64,000 bases of DNA from Reyranella sp. (GCF_017305915.1 NZ_JAFKJN010000018.1:1-64000); one strand, 5' to 3'; shown: positions 10,373-20,548, counted from the first letter of the stretch. Notes: a model not told the origin generated them from the letters alone. Numbers and translations are program-made.

Positions 10373-10818
10373 GATTTGGACACTCCGGAAAGCTTGGCCA
10401 CGCGGCCGGCATGGCGGCCGCCCTCGAAGGGCGTATTAAGGAAAACCTTCAGCGCCTCGCGCGCCACCTCGACGCCGATCAGACGCTGACCGAATGCCAC
10501 GACATTGGCATCGTTATGTTCGCGTGACAGCCGCGCCGACGTCGCGTCATGGGCAAGCACCGCGCGGACCCTGGGATTGCGGTTGGCGGCGATCGAGATG
10601 CCGATGCCCGAGCCGCAGACGAGCACGCCGCGCTCGGCCTTGCCACTGGCGATCGCGTCACCCATGGCCATGCCGTAGTCCGGATAGTCGACCGAAGCGG
10701 TCGAGTTGGTGCCGAGGTCGAGCACCGCGTATCCTGCGGCTTGCAGGTCGCTCTTGAGAATCTCCTTCAGGTCGAAGCCGGCGTGATCCGACGCGACCGC
10801 GATGGTGGCCCCCGCCAT
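10369..10818 (-). CDS. rpiB: Ribose 5-phosphate isomerase B
   Basis: Interconverts ribose 5-phosphate and ribulose 5-phosphate, the latter being the RibB substrate encoded in the same gene run. I chose the ATG at 10818 (149 residues, MAGATIAVASDHAGFDLKE) because the family begins there; a start 42 bases upstream would only add an unconserved tail. Motifs: SDHAGF phosphate loop, DYPDYG, the catalytic-cysteine segment GVLVCGSGIGIS, and the SREHNDANVV helix. First gene of the rpiB-glyA-nrdR-rib-nusB-thiL run, so the main promoter should lie between 10819 and about 11000. Confidence 0.95.
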   Translation of the reverse strand: MAGATIAVASDHAGFDLKEILKSDLQAAGYAVLDLGTNSTASVDYPDYGMAMGDAIASGKAERGVLVCGSGIGISIAANRNPRVRAVLAHDATSARLSREHNDANVVAFGQRLIGVEVAREALKVFLNTPFEGGRHAGRVAKLSGVSKS

Positions 10819-10847
10819 CGACTTCAATGCCCCTCTACAGATTGAGT

Positions 10848-10868
10848 CCCCCGATACCATATCGGGGG
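10848..10868. other. Short inverted repeat upstream of rpiB
   Basis: CCCCCGAT / ATCGGGGG with a 5-base loop lies 30 bases upstream of the rpiB start, in its probable 5' leader. It could be an operator or a leader hairpin; it is too short for a firm call. The rest of 10869-11010 shows no other clear signal. Confidence 0.3.
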
Positions 10869-11011
10869 CCGCTGTGTCACGTTGGCCCCCACATCATGGA
10901 AGCCGGACACAAGGCATTGATTCGTCTGAGAAAAGCGGCGCCGACCCGCGGGGCCGACGGGTCGCTTTGGGCCAGCATGAATGCCCATCCCGCAACTGAT
11001 TTGTCGGCAGC

Positions 11012-11040
11012 AAAAAGGGCCTGGCGAACCGGGCCCTTTC
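11012..11040 (-). terminator. Rho-independent terminator of the liv operon
   Basis: Read on the minus strand, a stem AAAGGGCC / GGCCCTTT with a 9-base loop is followed by a run of five T. It begins 17 bases after the livK stop and separates the liv operon from rpiB. Confidence 0.8.
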
Positions 11041-11056
11041 CGCGCGATGAATGCGC

Positions 11057-12169
11057 CTACTTGGCGGCCGGCTGCGACTTGCCACCCTTCCAGATGTAAA
11101 TGTCGTAGACCGGATCCTTGATGTCACCCTTCTGATCGTAGGTCAGAGGGCCAACCGCGGAGTCATAGGTGCCCTGGCGCAGCGCGGCGGCGACCTTGGC
11201 GGCTTCGATCGAGTTCGCCTTCTTGGCGGCGTCGGCCCACACCTTCACCGCGGCGTAGGTGAACAGGGTGTAGCCCGCGGGCTCGTACTTGGCGTCGCGG
11301 AACTTCTTCACCAGGGCGGCATTCTTGGGGTCGTCCTCGGCCTTGGGCGGGAAGGACATCAGCACGCCGTCGGTGGCGGCACCGCCCAGCTTGCCGAACT
11401 CGGCATCCTCGAGCGCGTCGAAGCCGACCATCTGCGCACCGAAGCCCTGCTCACGCGACTGCTTGATCAGCAGCGCGCCGGCGGTGTGGTAGCCGCCGAG
11501 CACGATGATGTCGATCTTGGCCTGCTTCATCTTGTTGATCAGCGCGGTGAAGTCCTTGTCGGTGTCGTTGTAGGACTCGTACATCGCCTCGCGCAGGCCG
11601 CCCTTGTTCAAGGCCTTCTTGGTCTCGTCGGCGACGCCTTTGCCGTACGGCGACTTGTCGTGGAGGATCGCGACCTTCTTGTCCTTGTGGTGCTTCAGGA
11701 TGTAGGTGCCGACGGTGAGGCCCTGCACGTCGTCGCGGCCGCAGGTGCGGAACACCGTGGTATTGCCCTTGGCGAAGGCGTCGTCGGTCAGCTTGATGTT
11801 GGTCGAGGCCGGGGTAATCTGCAGGATCTTGGCCTCCTTGTAGATGTCCGACGCCGGGATCGAGCTGCCCGAGCAGTAGTGGCCGGCGACGAACGCCACC
11901 TTGTCGGCGACCAGCTTGTTGGCGACCGCGGTCGCCTGCTTGGGATCGCAGGCATCGTCGCCGATCTGCAATTCGAGCTTCTGGCCGTTGACGCCGCCGG
12001 CAGCGTTGATGTCGGCGACCGCCATCTCGGCGCCCTTGCGCAGCTGCTCGCCGAACGCGGCGTACTGGCCGGTCATCGGGCCGACCGAGGCGATCTTGAT
12101 CTGCGCGAAGGCGGGCGTGGCCGCGAGCGCCAGCGCCGCGACCGCAAGGCTGCCGTAAATCCTCTTCAT
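11057..12169 (-). CDS. livK: Branched-chain amino-acid type ABC transporter, periplasmic binding protein
   Basis: 370 residues with a Sec signal peptide (MKRIYGSLAVAALALAATPAFA, cleavage near residue 22) followed by QIKIASVGPMTGQYAAFGEQ, the standard start of the LivJ/LivK type I binding fold. VNGQKLELQIGDDACDPKQA and FVAGHYCSGSSIPASDIY are ligand-pocket segments of the family. It is the last gene of the operon, 50 bases after the small membrane protein. The ligand may be leucine/isoleucine/valine or another amide or amino acid; Liv-type receptors cannot be assigned from sequence alone. Confidence 0.92.
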   Translation of the reverse strand: MKRIYGSLAVAALALAATPAFAQIKIASVGPMTGQYAAFGEQLRKGAEMAVADINAAGGVNGQKLELQIGDDACDPKQATAVANKLVADKVAFVAGHYCSGSSIPASDIYKEAKILQITPASTNIKLTDDAFAKGNTTVFRTCGRDDVQGLTVGTYILKHHKDKKVAILHDKSPYGKGVADETKKALNKGGLREAMYESYNDTDKDFTALINKMKQAKIDIIVLGGYHTAGALLIKQSREQGFGAQMVGFDALEDAEFGKLGGAATDGVLMSFPPKAEDDPKNAALVKKFRDAKYEPAGYTLFTYAAVKVWADAAKKANSIEAAKVAAALRQGTYDSAVGPLTYDQKGDIKDPVYDIYIWKGGKSQPAAK

Positions 12170-12219
12170 CTATGTCTCCCTGATTAGCCTCCACCAGCGG
12201 TGGAGCCCGGTTGCAAAGC

Positions 12220-12584
12220 TTAGTGCCGCTCCTCCCAGCCCAGCAAGCCTTTGCGCTGGTAGAGCCACGGATATTGCCGAACCATCTGGCGCGCGCGCGT
12301 GAGGCGATAGGCGAGGCCGGCGATCGCGAATTGCACGAGCCAGCCCAGGAGAAAGCCGCCGATCGACCACAGCTCGCCATTGGCCAGGGCGTAGTCGAAA
12401 AAACGCAGTCCGGCCGAAAGAAGCGCGCTGTAGAGCACCACCTGCCGCCACCGCCGCCAGGTCGTGGCAACGCCCTGCCCCGACGCGAACGAGGCCGGTC
12501 CGACCAGCACCAGGTTGAACAGCAGCACCATCGCCAGGGTGTCGCCGAACCAGTCGAACATGACCATGTCGAAGGGGCTGAGCG

Positions 12585-12588
<4 letters not shown>
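12220..12588 (-). CDS. Small membrane protein in the liv operon (DUF6867-like)
   Basis: 122 residues beginning MTLSPFDMVMFDWFGDTLAM, with three or four hydrophobic segments and a basic C-terminal tail (YQRKGLLGWEERH). It overlaps livF by 4 bases and precedes the binding-protein gene, so it is co-transcribed with the transporter. I recognise the general type (a conserved alphaproteobacterial family next to Liv transporters, probably DUF6867) but not its function. An accessory role in the permease complex is only an inference from position. Confidence 0.7.
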
Positions 12589-13290
<702 letters not shown>

Positions 13291-13298
<8 letters not shown>

Positions 13299-14109
13299 CG
13301 GGACCGTCCACGGCCGTGCCGAGATAGGCGCGGATCACCGCCGGATCGTTGCGCACCGCATCCGGCGGGCCGTCGGCGATCTTGCGCCCATAGTCGAGCA
13401 CGACGACGTGGTCGGAGATGCGCATCACCACGCTCATGTCATGCTCGATCAGCAGCACGCCGACGCCGTCGCGGTCGCGGATCGAGACCAGCAGCTCGTT
13501 GAGCTCCGCCGATTCGCGCGGATTCAGTCCCGCCGCCGGCTCGTCGAGGCAGAGCAGCCGCGGGTCGGTGCACATCGCCCGCGCGATCTCCAGCCGGCGC
13601 TGCGCGCCGTAAGGCAGCTCGCCGGCCGGACGGTCGGCATCGACGACCAGGCGGATGCGCTCCAGCCAACCGCGCGCCTTGTCGATAGCCGCCCGCTCGG
13701 CATCGCGGAAGCGCTTGAGGCCGAGCAGGCCGAAGATGCTCATGCCCGAGGCGCGCATCAGCTTGTTGTGCTGCGCCACCAGCAGGTTCTCGAGCACGGT
13801 CATGCCCGGGAACAGGCGAATGTTCTGGAATGTCCGCGCGACCTTGGCCTTCTGGCCGATCTCGTGGCCCAGCATGCGCTCGAGCAGGAATTCCTGCTCG
13901 CCGCGCAGGGTGAGCCGGCCGGCGGTTGGCTTGTAGAAGCCGGTGATGCAATTGAAGACCGTCGTCTTGCCCGCGCCGTTGGGGCCGATGATGGCGGTGA
14001 TCTCGCGTGGCCTCGCGGCGAAGGAGACGTCGTCGACCGCCACCAGGCCGCCGAAGCGCATGCTGAGATGCTCGACCTCGATCAGGGTCCCGGATTCCTG
14101 AAGCGTCAT
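13291..14109 (-). CDS. livG: Branched-chain amino-acid ABC transporter ATPase LivG
   Basis: 272 residues from the ATG at 14109; the frame is open farther upstream inside livM, but this start overlaps the livM stop in an ATGA. Walker A GPNGAGKTT, the Q-loop in ARTFQNIRLFPGMTVLENLLVAQH (diagnostic of LivG), a modified signature (LPYGAQRRLEIARA) and Walker B LLCLDEPAAGLNP are in order, with the H-loop in LLIEHDMSVVM. Forms the ATPase pair with LivF. Confidence 0.95.
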
Positions 14110-15514
14110 GGACCGGCCCGCACCGGATGCAGCCGCACCGACGGCTCGCGATGGGCGATCAGGCCGCGCGGGCGGAACGCCATGATCAGCACCATGGCCA
14201 ACCCGAACACGATCATGCGGTAGGCACCGAGATCGCGGAACCATTCCGGCAGGCCGATCAGCAGCACCGCCGCCAGCACCACGCCGATCTGGCTGCCCAT
14301 GCCGCCCAGCACGACGATCGACAGGATGATCGCCGATTCGATGAAGCTGAAGCTCTCGGGGCTGATGAAACGCTGCTTGGCGGCGAAGAATGAGCCGGCG
14401 AAGCCCGCGAACATGGCGCCGACGGCGAAGGCGGTCAGCTTGGTGTTGGTCGGGTTGATGCCGAGCGCCTTGCAGGCCGTCTCGTCCTCGCGCAGCGCCT
14501 CCCAGGCACGGCCCACCGGCAGGCGGCGGATGCGCTGGGTGAAGAAGTTGGTGATCAGCGCCAGCAGCAGGATGATGTAATAGAGGTAGATCAGCCGCTG
14601 ATTGCTGCTGAACGGAATGTTCATCATCTCGGCGAAGGTCTGCCGGCCGGTCGGCGCCGTCTCGGCGAACACCGCGCCGAAGAAGGTCGGGCCCGGGATG
14701 CCGCCGATGCCGGCCGGGCCGTTGCTGAGATCGACCCAGTTCAGCAGCACCAGCCGGATGATCTCGCCGAAGCCCATGGTGACGATGGCGAGATAGTCGC
14801 CGCGCAACCGCAGCACCGGGAAGCCGAGCAGCAGGCCGAAGCTCGCGGCAAACATGCCGGCGAGCGGCAGGACGGCCCAGAAGCCGAGGCCGTACTGGGT
14901 GCTGAGCAGCGCATAGGCATAGGCGCCGACCGCGTAGAAGGCGACGTAGCCCAGGTCGAGCAGGCCCGCGAGCCCGACCACGATGTTCAGGCCCCAGCCC
15001 AGCATGACGTAGGTCAGGATCAGGACCGCAAGATCCATCGTCTTCTGGTCGGCGAAGGGCGCGAACGGCATGGCCACGGCAGCGACCAGCAGGACCGCGC
15101 CGAACCATTTGGCGCCGCGCCGGCCGAACGCCTTGCCGCGCTCGGAATGCCGCACCGTCGCGATCGCTGTATTGGCCCACGGCCAGATGGTGCGCAGGAT
15201 GATCAGGACGCCGGCGATCACGACGAACCAGTGCAGGAAGGTCGACGGCATCTGGATCGGCGACACGCCGACCGCGCCGAGCACCGTGCCCAGCGCGAAG
15301 GACGGCCATTTCAGCCCCATCGACGCGAACTGCAACCCGAGCCGGCCGAAGAAGATGACGGCCACGGCGATCGCCAGGTCGACGAGCTGGTAGTCGAAGA
15401 ACAGCCCCTGCCCGATGTCGCGGGTCTTGAAGCCGACGATGAACAGGCCGAGCGCCGCCGCCACCAGGGCCGTCAGCGCCGCATCCTTGAGCAGCGCGGG
15501 AAGCCGGCCGGCCA

Positions 15515-15515
<1 letters not shown>
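14106..15515 (-). CDS. livM: Branched-chain amino-acid ABC transporter permease LivM
   Basis: 469-residue inner-membrane permease. It is longer than the usual 300-420 residues because of an N-terminal region of about 130 residues with three or four extra hydrophobic segments, as in the long LivM forms. The core starts with MDLAVLILTYVMLGWGLNIVVGLAGLLDLGYVAFYAVGAY, then GDYLAIVTMGFGEIIR (EAA-like coupling loop region) and the C-terminal VLGGMGSQIGVVLAA. The start shares one base with the livH stop. Confidence 0.94.
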
Positions 15516-16429
<914 letters not shown>

Positions 16430-16508
16430 CCGGCGAGTCTGCCTCCCTCCACTTTTCTTATCCTACGACACTACCCGAGGATCAGGAGGGTGCAAATCGT
16501 GGACCAAT

Positions 16509-17102
16509 TCAGGGGATAGCGGGCACAGCCTTCGCACGGCGCGACATGGCGATCAGCCGGACGATGCCGACGGCGATCGCCGCGGCCATCATCGCCCAGT
16601 AGATCGGCCCCTGTGGCAGGCGTTTGCCGATCGACACGGCGAAGCTCAGCCAGATGTACCAGCCGCCGACCAGGTGCAGCAGCCGCCACTTGCGCGCACC
16701 CAGCCAGGCGGCCGTACGGTCGAACGAGGTCGCCGTCATCGCCGCGATGAACAGATAGGCCGTGCCGGCCAGGACGATGTTGGCGGGGTTGGTCAGGGTC
16801 CAGAACAGCGCCGAGTCGGTGCGCGCCAATGCGATCAGCGCCGCGAGATGAATGGCATGCGACACCGCGAAGGAGACGCCGAGATAGCGGCGGTTCCGCC
16901 GCTGCCAGCGCGTCGCGTCGGAGGCGACAAGTTGCACCAGCGCCCCGGCACTGAAGGCGAGCGCGAACAGCACCAGTGAGGTGCGTGCGGTCGCGCGGAT
17001 CGCCAGCCGCAGGCCTTCGATATCGGGATGCAGCGCCAGGAACATCGCCGCCATCGCCAGCAGCAGGAGCGAGAGCAGACCCGTGAGCCGCCAACCGTTC
17101 AT
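16509..17102 (-). CDS. Ferric-reductase-like transmembrane heme protein
   Basis: 197 residues from the ATG at 17102, which overlaps the preceding gene stop in an ATGA. About six hydrophobic segments carry histidines in helix contexts typical of b-heme binding (VSHAIHLAALIAL near residue 83; RLLHLVGGWYIWLSF near residue 145). This is the layout of the ferric-reductase-like transmembrane domain found in MsrQ and related quinol oxidoreductases. No msrP is adjacent, so calling it MsrQ is not justified; the neighbouring selenoprotein redox operon makes an electron-transfer role plausible. Confidence 0.7.
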   Translation of the reverse strand: MNGWRLTGLLSLLLLAMAAMFLALHPDIEGLRLAIRATARTSLVLFALAFSAGALVQLVASDATRWQRRNRRYLGVSFAVSHAIHLAALIALARTDSALFWTLTNPANIVLAGTAYLFIAAMTATSFDRTAAWLGARKWRLLHLVGGWYIWLSFAVSIGKRLPQGPIYWAMMAAAIAVGIVRLIAMSRRAKAVPAIP

Positions 17103-17716
17103 CCCGGCCTCCGCAGCAGCGCCGTCCGCCGCAGGAAGCGGCCAAGACCGACGACATGGCAAAGCAGCAACCCGATCAGGGCGATCTCGCCCGCCGCGGC
17201 CAGCAGCACGTGCAGCGGCGCGCCCTCGACGAACAGCCCGGCGCGCACGATCCCGGCGGCAATCGACCCCGCGAGCGTGCCGAGGCAGATCGCGAGCGGC
17301 AGCACGGAGCGGCGGAACGCGAACCAGCCGATCGCGCCAACTGCCATCGCGGCAATGAAGGCATAGCGATCGATCAGCGGTGCCAGCATCGACAGGCTGT
17401 CGCCGACGTCGCTGAGCCACATCACCCGCAACCGCATGGCGACGAAGGTCACCGCCACGGTGGCCAGCAAGGCGATCCAGGTGCGCTTGGCCTGGCGATT
17501 CACCGCGTCGGCCGCAAATTGCGCGGCGATCTCGCGGGCGAGGCCGAAGCGCGCGACGGCGCGCTGCTCCGCCTCGGGCGACGGCCCGGCCGGATCGGCT
17601 TCAGCGGCGTCCCAGAGATGCGCCGCGACCTCGTCGGCCATGCGCCGCGCCAGCGCCGGGTCGAAATCGAGGTCGCGCGTCAGCGTTGCGACGTAGCGGT
17701 CGATCACGCCGGCCAT
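17099..17716 (-). CDS. Membrane protein with N-terminal helical prefix (HAAS-like) domain
   Basis: 205 residues. Residues 1-65 are soluble, acidic and helical (MAGVIDRYVATLTRDLDFD, then MADEVAAHLWDAAEADPAGP and AVARFGLAREIAAQFAAD), the pattern of the HAAS/permease-prefix domain that accompanies PadR regulators. Four hydrophobic segments follow. It overlaps padR by 13 bases upstream and the heme protein gene by 4 bases downstream, so the three form one transcript. Proteins of this kind often act with PadR in membrane-linked signalling; the specific signal here is unknown. Confidence 0.7.
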   Translation of the reverse strand: MAGVIDRYVATLTRDLDFDPALARRMADEVAAHLWDAAEADPAGPSPEAEQRAVARFGLAREIAAQFAADAVNRQAKRTWIALLATVAVTFVAMRLRVMWLSDVGDSLSMLAPLIDRYAFIAAMAVGAIGWFAFRRSVLPLAICLGTLAGSIAAGIVRAGLFVEGAPLHVLLAAAGEIALIGLLLCHVVGLGRFLRRTALLRRPG

Positions 17717-18030
17717 GCGCGCCCTCCTCCCAGCGACGAGTCGACGGCCTTGGCGAAGCGGCTCCAGGCCTTGCGCCCTTCGGCGAGCCGCGCCGAACCG
17801 TTCCTGGTCAGCGCGTACACGCGACGGCGGCGGCCGTTCGGCGGCGTGGTCCAGGTGCTCGACAGCAGAGCTGCCTGCTCGAGCCGGTGCAACGCCGGAT
17901 AGATGGTGCCTTCCGGCAGATCGAAGGTGCCGCCGCTCCTGCTCCTGATCGCCTCGATGATCGCGTAGCCGTGCGCCGGGCCGCTCTCCAGCACGGCAAG
18001 CACGATCGCGTCGAGGTGACCCTTGAGCAT
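17704..18030 (-). CDS. PadR-family transcriptional regulator
   Basis: 108-residue winged-helix regulator. The core LDAIVLAVLESGPAHGYAIIEAIRSRSGG, then LPEGTIYPALHRLEQAALL and GRRRRVYALTRNG, is the PadR fold with the recognition helix and wing. I chose the ATG at 18030 (MLKGHLDAI) because GGAAG lies 5 bases upstream; another ATG at 18042 would place the first codons inside the palindrome at 18034-18068. It is divergent from the selenoprotein operon and heads its own three-gene operon, so it probably represses both. Confidence 0.85.
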   Translation of the reverse strand: MLKGHLDAIVLAVLESGPAHGYAIIEAIRSRSGGTFDLPEGTIYPALHRLEQAALLSSTWTTPPNGRRRRVYALTRNGSARLAEGRKAWSRFAKAVDSSLGGGRAWPA

Positions 18031-18033
18031 TTC

Positions 18034-18068
18034 GGCTTCCATACCTAGTAACACTAGGTATGGAAGCC
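18034..18068. promoter_or_regulatory. Perfect 15-bp inverted repeat, candidate PadR operator
   Basis: GGCTTCCATACCTAG, a 5-base spacer (TAACA), and the exact reverse complement CTAGGTATGGAAGCC lie between padR and the divergent flavoprotein gene. The inner part (ATACCTAG...CTAGGTAT) has the length and symmetry of PadR sites. Binding there would block both start regions. Confidence 0.7.
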
Positions 18069-18097
18069 TTTGCTGTCAATCGGCAATGAGGATGGCG

Positions 18098-18970
18098 ATG
18101 GAAACACCTGCTTACGACGTCATCGTCATCGGTGCCGGCCCCGCCGGCCTCACCGCTGCCACCGAGGCCGCCCGCGCCGGCCTCAAGGCCTGCTGCCTCG
18201 ACAAGCTCGCCCCCGGCGGCGTGCTGATCAATCTCGGCGAGCTCCACGACTTCGACGAGATCTGGAGTGGCCCCGACATGGCCTCGCGCCTGACCGACGA
18301 CGCGGCAGTGGCCGGTGTCGAGATCGGCTTCGCCGAGGTCACGGCCGTTTCCGGCTCCGGTCCCTGGACGATAGAAACCGCCGAGGGCGTAACGCACACC
18401 GCGCATGCCGTCGTCATCGCCACCGGCCTGAACAAGGGCCGCCTCGGCGTGCCCAATGAAGACGAGTACGAAGGCCGCGGCATCTCCCACTGCGCCCATT
18501 GCGATGCGCCGCTCTATGCCGGCCTGCCGGTGATCGTTGCCGGCTCCGGGCGCTGGGCCGACCACGAAGCCAAGGAACTGATCGGCGTGGCCAGCGAGAT
18601 CACCACGGTCGACACCGCGCCGGGCAGCGGCCTGGCCGAGGTGAAACATCTGCAGGGCCGCATCGTCGGCCTCGCGGGCAATGACGGCCTGCAGTCCGTC
18701 ACCGTCGAGGCGGCCGGACGGCGGAAGGACGTTCCGGCGAGCGCGGTGTTCGTCTACACCGACCAGCGCCCTGCCGCCGAGTGTCTGCCGGCCTCGGTCG
18801 CGCGCGATGCGAAGGGCCACGTCGTGATCGACGCCGAGGGCCGCACATCGATACCGAGCCTGTTCGCGGCAGGCGACGTCCGCGCCGGTGCACGCTATTA
18901 TCTCGCCGACGCGATTGCCGACGGCCAGCGCGTAGCCCAGTCCGTCGTGGCGATGCTCAAGAAGAGTTAA
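18098..18970 (+). CDS. Thioredoxin-reductase-like FAD/NAD(P)-dependent oxidoreductase
   Basis: 290 residues from the ATG at 18098, chosen because GAGG lies 6 bases upstream; in-frame ATGs at 18086 and 18092 are alternatives. Domains: FAD-binding GxGxxG (YDVIVIGAGPAGLTAATEAARAG, residues about 6-28), redox-active CxxC in GISHCAHCDAP near residue 135 (position of CATC in thioredoxin reductase), a second dinucleotide domain (PVIVAGSGRWADHEA), and the C-terminal FAD motif SLFAAGDVRAGARYY. It is shorter than standard TrxB. First gene of a four-gene operon with a selenoprotein 12 bases downstream, which it most likely reduces with NAD(P)H. Confidence 0.88.
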   Translation: METPAYDVIVIGAGPAGLTAATEAARAGLKACCLDKLAPGGVLINLGELHDFDEIWSGPDMASRLTDDAAVAGVEIGFAEVTAVSGSGPWTIETAEGVTHTAHAVVIATGLNKGRLGVPNEDEYEGRGISHCAHCDAPLYAGLPVIVAGSGRWADHEAKELIGVASEITTVDTAPGSGLAEVKHLQGRIVGLAGNDGLQSVTVEAAGRRKDVPASAVFVYTDQRPAAECLPASVARDAKGHVVIDAEGRTSIPSLFAAGDVRAGARYYLADAIADGQRVAQSVVAMLKKS

Positions 18971-18982
18971 GGAGGAACCTCC

Positions 18983-19501
18983 GTGCGCATCTACAATCCA
19001 ACCTTCGGCCAGTCGGCGACCACCGCCGAAAAGGTGGTGCTGAAACCGGTCAACTGGCAGACCGACGCCATCGCTCTGATCTCCAATTCCAAGCCGAACG
19101 CCCGCGAGCTGCTGTGGGGCGTTCGCGATAAGCTCAGCGCGCACCGCCAGGTCGAGAACATCAAGTTCCTGGCCAAGAACAGCGCCAGCCAGCCGGCACC
19201 GAAGGAGCTGCTCCAGGAAGTCGCAGCGAACTACAGGGCCGCGTTGCTCGCCCTAGGTGATTGAGGAAGCTGTTCATCGTGGAGTTTCCACGACAGCCTC
19301 GAACTCGAGAAGCTCGGCATCACGGCCTACGTGATCGCCACTGAGACATTCAAGCCGCTGGTCCTGGCCCAGGCGAAAGCCCGCAAGGTCGAGCCGCGGT
19401 TGATCGTGGTGAAGCATCCCGTCGGCGGCCTCAATGCCGACGAGCTGCGGGAGCGCATCGAAGCCGCCACCAAGGGACTGACCGAGGCGACCGACAAATG
19501 A
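18983..19501 (+). CDS. UGSC-family selenoprotein (UGA at 19262-19264 read as selenocysteine)
   Basis: GTG start with GGAGG 7 bases upstream. The first 93 codons end in ALGD; the next codon is an in-frame TGA, followed by GSC and 74 further codons to TGA at 19499-19501, giving 172 residues with Sec94-Gly-Ser-Cys97. The U-G-S-C redox pair matches the named UGSC family of (seleno)proteins. The segment after UGA is normal protein (ELEKLGITAYVIATETFK, then RLIVVKHPVGGLNADELRER), and its stop overlaps the next start in an ATGA, as expected of one gene. A SECIS-like hairpin begins at the UGA. A conventional caller would split or truncate it at 19264. Translation needs selA, selB, selC and selD elsewhere. 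A nonsense mutation of a TGC/TGT codon is the alternative, but the hairpin argues against it. Function unknown; probably a thiol/selenol reductase partner of the upstream flavoprotein. Confidence 0.88.
19263..19300 (+). promoter_or_regulatory. Bacterial SECIS-like hairpin
   Basis: Directly after the in-frame UGA the RNA can pair GAGG (19263-19266) with CCTC (19297-19300), CTG with CAG (19294-19296), and TCGTGG (19277-19282) with CCACGA (19288-19293). The internal loops are AAG and TTCA, and the apical loop is AGTTT (19283-19287). The loop has G as its second base and starts 18 bases after the UGA. Both features fit the bacterial SECIS consensus that recruits SelB with Sec-tRNA. Confidence 0.8.
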
Positions 19502-20538
19502 AGGACATCGCCGATCAGGAAGTGATTGACCTCGACGACAGCATGGACGTCGAGGCGTTCAACGAGTTCGCGCGCGAGCAGGGCTGGAGCGACGGCATGC
19601 CGCTGTTCGTTCCGACCGAGCAGAAGGTCGCGAAGTTCGTCGAGACTGTGCGCGGCGACAACCGCCCCTACGCCCCGGTGCCGCCGCGCCAGGTCATCCC
19701 GACGATCCAGGCGCTGGCGGCCAACGCCGTGATGGCGGGCTGCAAGCCGGAGTACTTCCCGGTCGCAACCGCCGCGCTGCGCGGCGTGCTCGACCCCGAG
19801 TACAATCTGCACGGCACGCTGGCGACCACGCATTCCTGTGCGCCGATGGTCATGATCAGCGGCCCGATCCGCAAGGAGATCAACGTCAACTGCGGCTCCA
19901 ACTGCTTCGGCCAGGGCTGGCAGGCCAATGCCACGATCGGCCGGGCGCTCGGGCTCATGCTGCTCAACGTCGCCGGCGCCAAGCCGGGCGAGATGGACCG
20001 CTCGACCCAGGGCAATCCCGCCAAGTTCACCTTCTGCTTCGGCGAGAACGAGGAGGAGAACCCCTGGGTGCCCTACCACGTGCAACGCGGCTTCGCTGCG
20101 ACCGACAACGTGGTGACGGTGATGTCGGGTGAAGGCCCGCACAATCTCAATGACCACGGCTCGACCACGGGCGACGGTCTGCTGACCACCTTCGCGGGCG
20201 GCATGTCGAACCCGGGCGCCAACACGATCTATGGCAAGGGCCCGATGTTCATCGTCATCGGCCCCGAGCATGCTGCGACGCTCAAGCGCGACGGCTACAC
20301 GATCGACAGCATCCGCGAGGAGCTGTGGAACCGCTCGAAGGTGCATCTGTCGCGGGTCTCGAAGGAGAACCTCGACACCTACTCCAGCACCGGCCACAAG
20401 CCAGTGGGCGACTACCTGCACATCGGCCGTTCGCCGAAGGACATCCACATCACCGTGGCCGGCGGGCCGGGCAAGCATTCGGCCTTTATCCCGTCGTTTG
20501 GCGGCACGACCGTCGCCTCGGTGCGCATCGCGCGATGA
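19498..20538 (+). CDS. Selenoprotein-operon protein A, function unknown
   Basis: 346 residues, soluble, no signal peptide. I do not recognise a named enzyme family. It is clearly paralogous to the next gene: SDGMPLFVPT (residues 31-40), MAGCKPEYFPVATAAL (79-94), LDPEYNLHGTLATTHSCAPMVM (98-119), SGPI, and the block N-C-G-S-N-C-F-G-Q-G with ANATIGRAL (131-151), which contains Cys136 shared by both paralogs. The C-terminal half ends in HIGRSPKDIHITVAGGPGKHSAF. The start overlaps the selenoprotein stop by 4 bases. The conserved cysteine could be the partner or substrate site for the Sec residue; that is inference. Confidence 0.8.
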   Translation: MKDIADQEVIDLDDSMDVEAFNEFAREQGWSDGMPLFVPTEQKVAKFVETVRGDNRPYAPVPPRQVIPTIQALAANAVMAGCKPEYFPVATAALRGVLDPEYNLHGTLATTHSCAPMVMISGPIRKEINVNCGSNCFGQGWQANATIGRALGLMLLNVAGAKPGEMDRSTQGNPAKFTFCFGENEEENPWVPYHVQRGFAATDNVVTVMSGEGPHNLNDHGSTTGDGLLTTFAGGMSNPGANTIYGKGPMFIVIGPEHAATLKRDGYTIDSIREELWNRSKVHLSRVSKENLDTYSSTGHKPVGDYLHIGRSPKDIHITVAGGPGKHSAFIPSFGGTTVASVRIAR

Positions 20539-20548
20539 GCGACCCTTC

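Noticed and set aside
19262..19264. Ordinary stop codon or nonsense mutation in the UGSC gene
   Set aside because: The downstream codons are coding-like, end in an ATGA with the next gene, and the SECIS-like hairpin is in place. Selenocysteine is the simpler explanation, though not proven.
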